Positions 1-7,364 of a stretch of 12,390 nucleotides of DNA are shown here, piece by piece (positions within the stretch are counted from its first letter, which is position 1; every line of letters begins with the position of its first letter). The stretch is from Bacteroidales bacterium UBA5382 (GTDB lineage: Bacteria; Bacteroidota; Bacteroidia; Bacteroidales; Dysgonomonadaceae). The notes beneath the pieces are model-generated. The model had not been told where the DNA came from and did not search any database. It saw nothing but the letters and a program-made list of their open reading frames with translations. The stretch spans positions 1-12,390 of the forward strand of contig DHOU01000016.1 in assembly GCA_002409745.1 (NCBI GenBank), in the 5' to 3' direction. The position numbers and the translations under genes were made by a program.

Positions 1-13
1 GTATACTTTTATG

Positions 14-21
14 TATATTTG
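14..21 (+). promoter_or_regulatory. Bacteroidota-type -7 box before the toxin-antitoxin pair
   Basis: TATATTTG fits the Bacteroidota sigma-ABfr -7 consensus TAnnTTTG exactly and lies 17 bases before the antitoxin ATG, which would give a very short leader of about 11 bases. The matching -33 element would fall left of the window, so only half of the promoter can be seen. Confidence 0.5.
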
Positions 22-38
22 GAAAAAAAAGTTGAGTT

Positions 39-269
39 ATGAAAACAGCGATACAATTAGAAGTAACATTTGACCAAGTTTTATCTTTGGTAAGACGCTT
101 GCCAAAAAAAGATAAAATTAGACTAACCAAAGAGTTAGAGAAAGACGTTGTGGACACAAAACTGACAGAACTTCTTAAAATATTTAAGGCTAAAGATTTG
201 GATTTAAACGATATTAACAAAGAAGTTGAAAGCGTCAGACAAGAAATTTATGAAAAACAAAACGGTTAA
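39..269 (+). CDS. VapB-like antitoxin of a PIN-toxin module
   Basis: A 76-residue, highly charged protein that begins at an ATG just after a Bacteroidota-type -7 box. Its N-terminal part (about residues 5-35) has the pattern of small Bacteroidota antitoxins paired with PIN toxins: a short strand (AIQLEVTFDQVL), then a helix with the LPKKDK turn and a lysine/glutamate-rich helix. The C-terminal part (residues 40-76) is predicted mainly helical and probably wraps the toxin. It overlaps the downstream PIN toxin by 20 bases, which suggests translational coupling and the usual antitoxin-first order. By analogy with the family it should bind and inhibit the toxin and may repress its own promoter; this is inferred from context, since the protein itself has no strong diagnostic motif. 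Base composition is AT-rich like the next two genes and unlike the core genes from 1489 onward. Confidence 0.75.
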   Translation: MKTAIQLEVTFDQVLSLVRRLPKKDKIRLTKELEKDVVDTKLTELLKIFKAKDLDLNDINKEVESVRQEIYEKQNG

Positions 270-681
270 AGTCATATTTGACACGAATGTCTGGATTAGT
301 TTTTTAATTGGGAAACGACTGTCAAAAATTAAACTGTACATTTCAAGTGGACAAATTTTAATTGTTACCACAGAACAGCTTTTAACCGAAATAAAGATTG
401 TTACGAGCAGAGAGAAACTGCAAAAGTATTTTCCAACAGAAAGTGTAAAAGAGCTAATTGAGCTTTTAGAAACAATCGCCGAGAAAGTTAACATAAAACC
501 GACTCATTTCATAAATCGAGACCCGAAAGATAATTTTCTGTTGGACTTGATTGATTACTCGAAAGCGGATTATTTGGTTACAGGCGACAAAGATTTATTG
601 GAACACAATCCTTTTAAAACAGCAAAAATCTTAAATCCGAGTGATTTTGAAACCGAAATTGAGAAATTGCCGCACAGCTAA
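250..681 (+). CDS. PIN-domain ribonuclease toxin (VapC-like, PIN_3/COG1569 type)
   Basis: A 143-residue PIN-domain protein. The first acidic residue is D11 in VIFDTNVWIS. E47 in LLTE is the likely second, and DPKDN (D91, D94) followed by the conserved VTGDKDLL block (D113, D115) completes the metal-binding site. This arrangement, including the late RDPKDNFLLDL...ADYLVTGDKDLL segment, is typical of the family annotated as putative toxin component, PIN family. Such toxins are Mg-dependent RNases that cleave RNA, often tRNA or rRNA; the target cannot be read from the sequence. I chose the ATG at 250 because translation from there opens directly with the first PIN strand; an in-frame TTG at 226 would add eight residues without family support. 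The start overlaps the antitoxin gene by 20 bases. All expected acidic residues are present, so the toxin looks intact. Its stop codon lies inside a conserved-looking junction motif (674-710). Confidence 0.85.
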   Translation: MKNKTVKVIFDTNVWISFLIGKRLSKIKLYISSGQILIVTTEQLLTEIKIVTSREKLQKYFPTESVKELIELLETIAEKVNIKPTHFINRDPKDNFLLDLIDYSKADYLVTGDKDLLEHNPFKTAKILNPSDFETEIEKLPHS

Positions 682-710
682 CAAAAAGTTTGGCGCAATG
701 GCGGGTTGAT
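674..710 (+). other. Cassette-like junction motif containing the toxin stop codon
   Basis: The end of the PIN gene runs into CACAGCTAACAAAAAG, followed by TTTGGCGCAATGGCGGG. The stop codon TAA is embedded in GCTAAC. I recall similar CTAACA...GTTTGGC...ATGGCGGG junctions between accessory genes in Bacteroidota, and the placement of the stop inside a TAAC core recalls integron attC sites. The core sequences do not fit the attC consensus cleanly, however, and no clear long stem can be drawn here. Treat it as a possible exchange or junction element only. Confidence 0.3.
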
Positions 711-758
711 GTGTATCGACCGTGCAGATATGGAACGAGAACAATGGAAGATAGAATA

Positions 759-1232
759 ATGAAGTACGCTTTCAAAGCAAAAATTTACAAAATAAGAATA
801 AATTGGGGTGTAGATGTTCCCGAAGAAATTACGAAACAACTTATTTCTGAAAAAGGACGTATCAATATCAAAGGACAGATAAATGGATTTGAATTTGTCA
901 AAACATTAACGCCCGTAAAAAATGCACCTTTTCGACTTTTTGTGAATCAAGCAATGATGAAAGGCGGAAAAACCGCTTTGGGTGAAACAGCAAATTTTGC
1001 AATTGAGCAGAACACAGAAAAAATTATCAAAGAATACTCAATCCCGAAACTATTGGAAGAACAACTTACTGAAAGTCAACTAACAGGAGATTTCAATCGT
1101 TTAACAGCTTCTAGGAAAAAGGATATTTTGAAATACCTGAGCTATGTAAAAACAGAGGAAACCTTGTTGAAGAACATTGAAAAATTGATTATCCAATTGA
1201 AAAACAATGCGAAAAATGTTCGGATACCGTAA
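759..1232 (+). CDS. DUF1905 / YdeI-OmdA-like protein
   Basis: A 157-residue protein in the same AT-rich block as the toxin-antitoxin pair. Residues 1 to about 85 match the DUF1905 pattern (a beta-rich fold with FKAKIYKIRINWG...VDVPEEI near the start and PFRLFVNQAMMK in the middle). Residues about 95-150 match the YdeI/OmdA bacteriocin-protection domain, with the characteristic FNRLTASRKKDILKYLSYVK segment followed by a helix that normally reads ETR but here is ETLLKNIEKLI. Proteins of this kind are small cytosolic proteins of poorly known biochemistry; the name comes from links to bacteriocin tolerance and outer-membrane proteins in enterobacteria, so a protective role here is only a suggestion. 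The ATG at 759 gives the family's usual beginning; an in-frame ATG at 744 would add five residues and cannot be excluded. No convincing promoter is visible in the 77 bases before it, so it may be read through from the toxin genes. Confidence 0.75.
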   Translation: MKYAFKAKIYKIRINWGVDVPEEITKQLISEKGRINIKGQINGFEFVKTLTPVKNAPFRLFVNQAMMKGGKTALGETANFAIEQNTEKIIKEYSIPKLLEEQLTESQLTGDFNRLTASRKKDILKYLSYVKTEETLLKNIEKLIIQLKNNAKNVRIP

Positions 1233-1262
1233 AGTAAGAACCGAGTTCAATTTCTTTTTTTG

Positions 1263-1270
1263 TAAATTTG
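1263..1270 (+). promoter_or_regulatory. Candidate -7 box before a truncated ORF
   Basis: TAAATTTG matches TAnnTTTG exactly and sits 20 bases before an ATG at 1291. No good -33 TTTG is visible at the expected distance, so the promoter is plausible but weak. Confidence 0.35.
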
Positions 1271-1290
1271 TCGCTCATTCTAAAACAATT

Positions 1291-1356
1291 ATGACAAAAG
1301 GAAGAACATTACAAGTCAAAGAATCAACACACGCGGCATTAGACTTTAGACTTTAG
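1291..1356 (+). pseudogene. Truncated remnant of an unknown gene
   Basis: An ATG placed 20 bases after a good -7 box opens a reading frame of about 15 ordinary-looking codons (MTKGRTLQVKESTHAA). It then runs into the TTTAGAC tandem repeat and stops at a TAG inside it, 21 residues in all. The promoter-like box, the start and the abrupt change to repeat sequence suggest the 5' end of a gene whose remainder was lost at the boundary of the AT-rich block. The fragment is too short to assign a family, and it could simply be a chance ORF. Confidence 0.3.
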
Positions 1357-1369
1357 ACTTTAGACTTTA
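1339..1369. repeat. (TTTAGAC) 7-bp tandem repeat, about 4.4 copies
   Basis: The heptamer TTAGACT is repeated perfectly four times with a partial fifth copy. It is followed at once by CCGGAGACCGGCAGACCGGG (1372-1391), a GGAGAC-type short repeat. Diverged copies of the same heptamer occur at 12331-12360, again beside GGAGACCGG, so the two loci share a repeat family. The repeat marks the change from AT-rich accessory DNA to the GC-richer core. Confidence 0.85.
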
Positions 1370-1451
1370 TACCGGAGACCGGCAGACCGGGCACTTCCCT
1401 TCAATAACTATTTTTAATTCCCGTCCGGCTCATTTATGATAACAGATTTAC

Positions 1452-1459
1452 TATCTTTG
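1452..1459 (+). promoter_or_regulatory. -7 box of the tgt-lptG operon
   Basis: TATCTTTG fits TAnnTTTG and lies 30 bases before the tgt start, placing transcription start near 1466 with a leader of roughly 23 bases. The -33 region has only a weak TTTA (about 1433). It is the best promoter candidate for tgt and the gene after it. Confidence 0.55.
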
Positions 1460-1488
1460 CGCTCGATTCTTGAAAGCGATAGTCTATT

Positions 1489-2619
1489 TTGGATTTTAAA
1501 CTACAACATACCGATTTACAGTCGAAGGCCCGGGCAGGAATCATCACCACCGATCACGGGGTGATTGAGACCCCCATATTTATGCCCGTGGGTACCGCCG
1601 GCAGCGTGAAAGCCGTGCATGCCACCGAACTCGAAGACGATATAGAGGCGCAAATCATTTTGGGCAACACCTATCATCTGTACCTTCGTCCCGGATTGGA
1701 CACCTTGCAGCAGGCGGGGGGCTTGCACCGCTTCAACAGTTGGCGCAAACCCATCCTGACCGATAGCGGCGGATTTCAGGTCTTTTCGTTGGCCGAAAAC
1801 CGCAAACTCACCGAAGAAGGCGCCGAATTCCGTTCGCATATCGACGGCTCGAAGCATTTCTTCACGCCCGAAAAGGTCATCGACATCCAACGCATTATCG
1901 GCGCCGACATTATGATGGCGTTCGACGAATGTACGCCCGGCGACGCGCCTTATGACTATGCGAAACAGTCGCTTGAGTTGACGGAACGATGGCTCGACCG
2001 CTGCCTGACCCGCTTCCGCGAAACGGAATGCCCTCACGGATACCGCCAAACGCTCTTCCCCATTGTGCAGGGATGCGTGTATCCCGATCTGCGCAAACAG
2101 GCGGCTGAAAATGTGGCCTCGAAAGGCGCCGACGGCAATGCCATCGGCGGACTGTCGGTCGGCGAGTCGACCGAAGAGATGTACGAAATGATCGACATCG
2201 TGAATGAAATATTGCCGGAAGATAAGCCGCGCTACCTGATGGGCGTGGGAACACCCGCCAACATGCTGGAAGCCATCGAACGGGGGGTGGATATGTTCGA
2301 TTGCATCATGCCCACCCGCAACGGGCGCAACGGACAGCTATTCACCAAAAACGGAATCATGAACATGCGCAATCAAAAGTGGAAAAACGATTTTTCCCCG
2401 ATTGAAGAAGACGGCGCTTCGTTTGTCGATACGCGATACAGCAAAGCCTATCTGCGCCATCTGTTCAACACCGGCGAAATCCTGGCCTTGCAAATCGCTT
2501 CCATCCATAATCTGGCCTTTTACTTGTGGCTGGTGAAAGAGGCGCGCCGGCAAATCCTCCAAAATAACTTTCCGGCATGGAAAGCTTCTATGATTGATAC
2601 GATAATGCGTAGACTCTAA
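1489..2619 (+). CDS. tgt: tRNA-guanine transglycosylase (queuine/preQ1)
   Basis: Tgt exchanges guanine-34 in the anticodon of tRNAs for Asp, Asn, His and Tyr for preQ1, the first tRNA-level step of queuosine synthesis. The 376-residue protein is full length for the bacterial family. Visible signatures are TDSGGFQVFS (D92, base-pocket acid), AFDEC (D146), QG at 194-195, GGLSVGE (220-226) and the nucleophile D271 in FDCIMPTRNGRNG. The zinc site is unusual: where most Tgt proteins have CxCxxC before the YSRAYL segment, this one has G309, S311 and D314, and only the later histidine (H340 in SIHNL) remains. The start is a TTG: an in-frame TAG at 1480-1482 leaves no room for an upstream ATG, and MDFKLQHTDLQSKARAG is the normal family beginning. 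lptG follows after 9 bases, so the two are cotranscribed. Confidence 0.96.
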   Translation: MDFKLQHTDLQSKARAGIITTDHGVIETPIFMPVGTAGSVKAVHATELEDDIEAQIILGNTYHLYLRPGLDTLQQAGGLHRFNSWRKPILTDSGGFQVFSLAENRKLTEEGAEFRSHIDGSKHFFTPEKVIDIQRIIGADIMMAFDECTPGDAPYDYAKQSLELTERWLDRCLTRFRETECPHGYRQTLFPIVQGCVYPDLRKQAAENVASKGADGNAIGGLSVGESTEEMYEMIDIVNEILPEDKPRYLMGVGTPANMLEAIERGVDMFDCIMPTRNGRNGQLFTKNGIMNMRNQKWKNDFSPIEEDGASFVDTRYSKAYLRHLFNTGEILALQIASIHNLAFYLWLVKEARRQILQNNFPAWKASMIDTIMRRL

Positions 2620-2628
2620 CAGGTACAA

Positions 2629-3720
2629 ATGAAATATTTGAATGTAAAACGAATCGATTGGTATATTATAAAGAAGTTCCTCGGAACCTATATCTTTATG
2701 ATTGTCCTGATTATCTCCATCGCTGTTGTGTTCGACATCAACGAGAAGATTGACAAGTTCATGACGAACAATGCCTCGCTGAAGGAAATCATTTTTGATT
2801 ACTACCTCAATTTCATTCCGTATTACGCCAACTTGTTCAGTCCGCTTTTCGTATTCCTCGCCGTCATTTTCTTCACCTCCAAGATGGCGAACAACTCCGA
2901 AATCATCGCCATTTTATCGAACGGCATCAGTTTCAAACGCCTGATGAAGCCCTACATGATGGCTGCGAGCGTGATCGCCATCTTTTCTTTTGTCTTCGGC
3001 AGCTACGTGATTCCCCCGGCCAACGCCAGCCGTATCAATTTCGAGAACACTTACGTCGATCCGAGACAGCGCAAAGTGGGCGACACCGACATCCAATTCA
3101 AAGTCGGCGAAGGCTCCATCGTCTATTTCAGCAGCTTCGATATCCCCTCGAGCACGGGTACGAACTTTTCGATGGATCATTTCGACAGCCTGCAACTCGT
3201 TTCGCGGCTCACGGCAAGAAGCATCCGCTACGACTCGTTGTACCGCTGGACCATTCAGGATTACCAAATCCGCAACTTCGACGGACTGCAAGAGACCATC
3301 ACCAAAGGCGAGTCCATCGACACCACCATACAAATCGTCCCGAACGATTTCATCATCGCCAAAACCGACCAGCAAATGATGACCTCCCCCCAGCTCCGCC
3401 ACTATATCACCAGTCAAAAAGAGCGGGGAATGGGTAACATACAGGCTTTTCAAATCGAATATCATTCGCGAATCGCGTCGGTGTTTTCGGCGTTTATCCT
3501 CACCCTTATCGGCGCCGCCCTGTCGGCCCGGAAAGTGAAAGGCGGAATGGGGCTCAATCTGGGCATCGGACTCGCGTTGAGCATGGGCTACATCCTCTTT
3601 ATGACCATCAGTTCGTCTTTCGCCGTAAAAGGCGGCATGAGCGCTTTCGTGGCGGCATGGATTCCGAACATCTTCTTTACCGCCATCGCCTTCTATTTAT
3701 ATAAGAAAGCGCCGAACTAA
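2629..3720 (+). CDS. lptG: LptF/LptG-family LPS export permease
   Basis: An inner-membrane subunit of the LptB2FGC ABC transporter, which extracts lipopolysaccharide from the inner membrane and pushes it along the Lpt bridge. The 363-residue protein has the family's layout: three membrane helices near the N-terminus (about 18-36, 63-83, 106-128), a large periplasmic beta-jellyroll-like domain (about 130-280) and three C-terminal helices (about 282-300, 308-332, 338-358). The cytosolic segment SNGISFKRLMKPYM after helix 2 corresponds to the coupling region that contacts the LptB ATPase. The start ATG is 9 bases after tgt, with no promoter between them. Neither a second permease gene (lptF) nor lptB is next to it, so its partners must be encoded elsewhere, a common arrangement in Bacteroidota. 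LptF and LptG are hard to tell apart by eye; I prefer LptG because of its position after tgt. Confidence 0.88.
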   Translation: MKYLNVKRIDWYIIKKFLGTYIFMIVLIISIAVVFDINEKIDKFMTNNASLKEIIFDYYLNFIPYYANLFSPLFVFLAVIFFTSKMANNSEIIAILSNGISFKRLMKPYMMAASVIAIFSFVFGSYVIPPANASRINFENTYVDPRQRKVGDTDIQFKVGEGSIVYFSSFDIPSSTGTNFSMDHFDSLQLVSRLTARSIRYDSLYRWTIQDYQIRNFDGLQETITKGESIDTTIQIVPNDFIIAKTDQQMMTSPQLRHYITSQKERGMGNIQAFQIEYHSRIASVFSAFILTLIGAALSARKVKGGMGLNLGIGLALSMGYILFMTISSSFAVKGGMSAFVAAWIPNIFFTAIAFYLYKKAPN

Positions 3721-3803
3721 AGGGAAACACGGGAAAATAAAGGGACCCTATCGCGAAGCATTATCCGCCTCAGCAATTATCGCACAAAGTGTATTTTTTT
3801 TAC

Positions 3804-3811
3804 TACCTTTG
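3804..3811 (+). promoter_or_regulatory. -7 box of ileS
   Basis: TACCTTTG fits TAnnTTTG, 36 bases before the ileS ATG, giving a likely transcription start near 3817. It follows a run of eight T residues. No clear -33 TTTG is seen at the normal spacing. The 127-base gap between lptG and ileS holds this box and no recognisable terminator. Confidence 0.55.
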
Positions 3812-3847
3812 CATCCTGATTTTCTATAACGTATAAATTCGTTCGCA

Positions 3848-6800
3848 ATGAGTAGCAAATTTCCGGAATATGATCATTTGGATCTTTCAGAGGTAAACAA
3901 AGAAGTGTTGAAGGAATGGGAAGAAAAGGACGTGTTTAAGAAAAGTCTTGAAACACGTCAGGGACATCCCCGGTTCGTATTTTATGAAGGCCCCCCGTCG
4001 GCTAACGGCATGCCGGGCATTCATCACGTTATAGCCCGTTCCATTAAAGACATTTTCTGCCGCTACAAGACCATGAAAGGATTCTATGTCAGCCGTAAGG
4101 CCGGATGGGATACCCACGGGCTTCCCGTGGAACTCGGCGTAGAGAAAACGTTGGGCATTACCAAAGAGGATATCGGCAAAACCATTTCGGTGGAAGAATA
4201 CAACAACGCCTGCCGCAAGGAGGTGATGAAATATACCAAAGAATGGGAAGACCTTACCCGCAAAATGGGCTATTGGGTCGATATGAGCGATCCGTATATT
4301 ACTTACGATACGCGCTACATCGAAACGCTTTGGTACTTGCTCAAAGAACTTTATAAAAAAGGATTCCTCTATAAAGGATACACGATCCAGCCTTACTCGC
4401 CGGCCGCAGGTACAGGACTGAGCACGCACGAACTCAACCAGCCGGGCTGCTACCGCGATGTGAAGGATACCACTTGCACGGCGCAGTTCGCCATCAAGAA
4501 CCCTCTTTCCGAATGGACGCAATTCGGCGATCCGTTCTTTCTGGCATGGACTACCACGCCCTGGACGCTGCCTTCGAACGTGTTGCTGGCGGTGGGCCCG
4601 AACATCGATTATTGCGCCGTACAAACGTACAATTCCTATACGGGCAAACCGATGACCGCCGTTCTGGCAAAAAGTCTGGTAAACGCCTATTTCCCCGAGA
4701 AAAATGCGGAGCTCCCGCTGGAAGATTACCGGCCGGGCGATAAACACGTGCCTTTCCGTGTGCTGGATAAGACATGGAAGGGATCGGAAATCGCCGGCAT
4801 CGGCTACGAGCAACTGATCCCTTGGGTAAAAGCATCCGATAACGCTTTCAAAGTGGTGACGGGTGATTTTGTGACGACCGAAGACGGTACGGGCATCGTG
4901 CATATCGCCCCCACATTCGGCGCCGACGACGCGAAGCTCGGAAAAGAATACGGCGTGCCCGGACTCATGATGACCGATAAAGACGGCAACCAACGCCCGA
5001 TGGTCGACCTGAAAGGAAAATATTTCAAGCTCGAAGATCTCGACCCGCAATTTGTCCGCGGGTGTGTGAACGTCGATCTCTACGGCGAATATGCTGGCCG
5101 TTATGTAAAGAATGAATACGCGTCGGAATGGAAAGAAGAAACCAGCCGCCCCGACGATACGACGCTCGATATCGACCTCTCCGTGATGCTGAAGCAACAA
5201 AACAAAGCTTTCCGCATTGAGAAATATGTCCATAATTATCCGCATTGCTGGCGTACCGATAAACCGGTGCTTTATTATCCGCTGGACAGTTGGTTTATAC
5301 GGGCTACCGCCTGCAAAGACCGCATGGTGGAACTGAACAATACCATCAACTGGAAGCCGGCATCGACGGGCTCCGGCCGTTTCGGTAAATGGCTCGAAAA
5401 CCTTCAGGACTGGAACCTGAGCCGAAGCCGTTACTGGGGCACTCCCCTACCCATATGGCGCACCGAGGACGGGAAGGAAGAGAAATGCATCGGCTCGCTC
5501 AAAGAACTGTTTGAAGAAATGCGAAAAGCCGTTCAGGCCGGGGTCATGACGGAAATTCCTTGGAAAGGGCTCGGGCTGAATGCCGCCTCGGAAAAGGAAT
5601 TTGATAAAATAGACCTTCATCGTCCGTATGTCGACCAAATCGTATTGGTGTCGGACAGCGGCAAACCCATGCATCGCGAATCGGACCTGATCGACGTATG
5701 GTTCGATTCGGGAGCGATGCCCTTTGCTCAGGTTTTCTATCCGCATATCTCCGAAGATGAGTTCGCGCAAATCTATCCGGCCGACTTCATCGCCGAAGGG
5801 GTCGATCAGACCCGCGGATGGTTTTATACGCTCCATGCGATTTCAACCATGGTGAAAGACAGCGTGGCATTCAAGAATGTCGTATCGAACGGGCTCGTGC
5901 TCGACAAGAACGGCAACAAAATGTCCAAACGATTGGGCAACGCCGTCGATCCGTTTTCAACCATCGACAAGTACGGCTCCGACCCGCTGCGCTGGTATAT
6001 GATCACCAATGCTTCGCCGTGGGATAATCTGCGTTTCGATATGGAAGGCATCGAGGAAGCCCGCCGTAAATTCTTCGGCACGCTCTACAACACGTATTCG
6101 TTTTTCGTGCTGTATGCCAACGTCGACCAATACCGCGACCAATACCCGTCCATTCCGGTAGCACAACGCCCCGAGATAGACCGCTGGATATTGTCGCTGT
6201 TGCATTCGCTGGTGAAAGAGGTCGATGAAGCCTACAACACCTACGAACCCACCAAAGCCGGGCGCGCGATCGCGGATTTTGTCAACGACCATTTAAGTAA
6301 CTGGTACGTGCGCCTGAACCGTAAACGTTTCTGGGGCGGGGAAATGGACGAAGATAAATTATCGGCCTATCAAACGCTGTACGAATGTTTGGTAACGGTC
6401 GTCAAACTGATCGCGCCCATCGCGCCGTTCTACTCCGACAAGTTGTATCTCGATCTCACCTCGGTTACCGGCAGCGAACGATTCGAGTCGGTCCATCTGG
6501 CCGATTTCCCGGTAGCAAACGAAGCCGTCATCGACAAGGAGCTCGAGCGGCAAATGTACTTGGCGCAAGCCGCATCCTCTATCGTCTTGGCGTTGCGCCG
6601 CAAGGTGAGCATCAAAGTACGCCAACCGCTATCGAGAATCATGATCCCCGTCACCGACGAAACGCAGAAAAGGGCTATCCAAGCAGTGGAATCCCTCATC
6701 TTAAGCGAGGTGAACGTAAAAGAGTTGCACTTTGTCGATTCGGCGAACGAGATGCTGGTGAAACGCGTAAAACCCGACTTTAAAAAGCTGGGGCCGCGCT

Positions 6801-7279
6801 ACGGCAAGATTATGAAACAACTGGCCGAAGAGATCCGGATAATGAGTAAAGAGAAGATGAACGAACTGGAAAAGAACGGATCCATCACTTTTGAGGTGGC
6901 CGGACAACAAGCGGTTATCACCCTCGACGATGTGGAAATCATTTCGGAAGATATTCCCGGATGGCTGGTCGGCAACGAAGGAAATCTGACGGTTGCTCTC
7001 GACATCTCCGTGACCGACGAATTGCGGAACGAAGGCATCGCCCGTGAACTGGTCAATCGTATCCAGAACCTGCGCAAAGCCAAAGGGTTCGAAATCACCG
7101 ACCGGATATCCGTGCTTTTATCCTCCCATCCCGGCATCGATGAGGCCGTAAACGCCAACGCCGCTTATATTCGCGGACAAGTGTTGGCGGACAGTATTGA
7201 AATAACAGCCGAAACGCTCGAAGATGAAATAGAAATCGATGATCAACCTTTAACGATCCGCATCCGGAAAAAGAATTGA
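3848..7279 (+). CDS. ileS: Isoleucyl-tRNA synthetase, type 2-like
   Basis: IleRS joins isoleucine to its tRNA using ATP and edits misactivated valine. At 1143 residues it is about 200 longer than the E. coli enzyme and resembles the eukaryotic-like type 2 form. Landmarks in order: the class I signature region PPSANGMPGIHH (residues 49-60), where the usual HIGH reads GIHH; GWDTHGLPVE (87-95); the CP1 editing domain with WTTTPWTLPSN (234-244) and GTGIVHIAPTFGADD (D360/D361); NLSRSRYWGTPLP; DVWFDSG; GVDQTRGWFYTLH; and KMSKR (691-695). The C-terminal region has the long type 2 extension (VKPDFKKLGPRYGKIM, then DELRNEGIARELVNRIQNLRKAKGFE) and no C-terminal zinc-finger cysteines. The ATG at 3848 gives the standard N-terminus. 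It is transcribed alone from the promoter before it. Type 2 enzymes are generally little affected by mupirocin. Identity is certain; the type assignment is by motif and length. Confidence 0.97.
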   Translation: MSSKFPEYDHLDLSEVNKEVLKEWEEKDVFKKSLETRQGHPRFVFYEGPPSANGMPGIHHVIARSIKDIFCRYKTMKGFYVSRKAGWDTHGLPVELGVEKTLGITKEDIGKTISVEEYNNACRKEVMKYTKEWEDLTRKMGYWVDMSDPYITYDTRYIETLWYLLKELYKKGFLYKGYTIQPYSPAAGTGLSTHELNQPGCYRDVKDTTCTAQFAIKNPLSEWTQFGDPFFLAWTTTPWTLPSNVLLAVGPNIDYCAVQTYNSYTGKPMTAVLAKSLVNAYFPEKNAELPLEDYRPGDKHVPFRVLDKTWKGSEIAGIGYEQLIPWVKASDNAFKVVTGDFVTTEDGTGIVHIAPTFGADDAKLGKEYGVPGLMMTDKDGNQRPMVDLKGKYFKLEDLDPQFVRGCVNVDLYGEYAGRYVKNEYASEWKEETSRPDDTTLDIDLSVMLKQQNKAFRIEKYVHNYPHCWRTDKPVLYYPLDSWFIRATACKDRMVELNNTINWKPASTGSGRFGKWLENLQDWNLSRSRYWGTPLPIWRTEDGKEEKCIGSLKELFEEMRKAVQAGVMTEIPWKGLGLNAASEKEFDKIDLHRPYVDQIVLVSDSGKPMHRESDLIDVWFDSGAMPFAQVFYPHISEDEFAQIYPADFIAEGVDQTRGWFYTLHAISTMVKDSVAFKNVVSNGLVLDKNGNKMSKRLGNAVDPFSTIDKYGSDPLRWYMITNASPWDNLRFDMEGIEEARRKFFGTLYNTYSFFVLYANVDQYRDQYPSIPVAQRPEIDRWILSLLHSLVKEVDEAYNTYEPTKAGRAIADFVNDHLSNWYVRLNRKRFWGGEMDEDKLSAYQTLYECLVTVVKLIAPIAPFYSDKLYLDLTSVTGSERFESVHLADFPVANEAVIDKELERQMYLAQAASSIVLALRRKVSIKVRQPLSRIMIPVTDETQKRAIQAVESLILSEVNVKELHFVDSANEMLVKRVKPDFKKLGPRYGKIMKQLAEEIRIMSKEKMNELEKNGSITFEVAGQQAVITLDDVEIISEDIPGWLVGNEGNLTVALDISVTDELRNEGIARELVNRIQNLRKAKGFEITDRISVLLSSHPGIDEAVNANAAYIRGQVLADSIEITAETLEDEIEIDDQPLTIRIRKKN

Positions 7280-7295
7280 ACAGGGTCGTTTTATA

Positions 7296-7326
7296 GTTGA
7301 AGGTATCGGTTTTATATGTATATTTG
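7296..7326 (+). promoter_or_regulatory. Promoter of the dksA-like/lspA operon
   Basis: A GTTG (7296-7299) is followed after 19 bases by TATATTTG (7319-7326), matching the Bacteroidota -33/-7 arrangement TTTG-N19-21-TAnnTTTG well. Transcription would start near 7333 and leave a leader of roughly 95 bases that contains a hairpin. It is the best-formed promoter in the window. Confidence 0.65.
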
Positions 7327-7337
7327 CGCAAAAATAC

Positions 7338-7364
7338 ACCGGTGAACAATATAATTGCACCGGT
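7338..7364 (+). promoter_or_regulatory. Hairpin in the leader of the DksA-like gene
   Basis: ACCGGTG (7338-7344) pairs with CACCGGT (7358-7364), and inside it CAAT (7347-7350) pairs with ATTG (7354-7357) around an ATA loop, giving 11 base pairs with a two-base AA bulge. The structure begins about 5 bases after the predicted transcription start. No run of T follows, so it is not a classical terminator; a 5'-end stabilising or regulatory role is possible. Confidence 0.4.

Noticed and set aside
226..249. Earlier TTG start for the PIN toxin
   Set aside because: The eight added residues do not belong to the PIN fold, and the ATG at 250 begins properly just before the first strand.
1371..1430. Terminator-like pairing between CCGG/CGGG blocks and CCCGTCCGG
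   Set aside because: Only short stems with a large internal loop and no T run after it; too weak to call.
3887..5245. Long open frame of 452 codons on the minus strand inside ileS
   Set aside because: It lies opposite a certain ileS coding sequence, has no recognisable domain and has low-complexity content typical of antisense frames in GC-richer genes.
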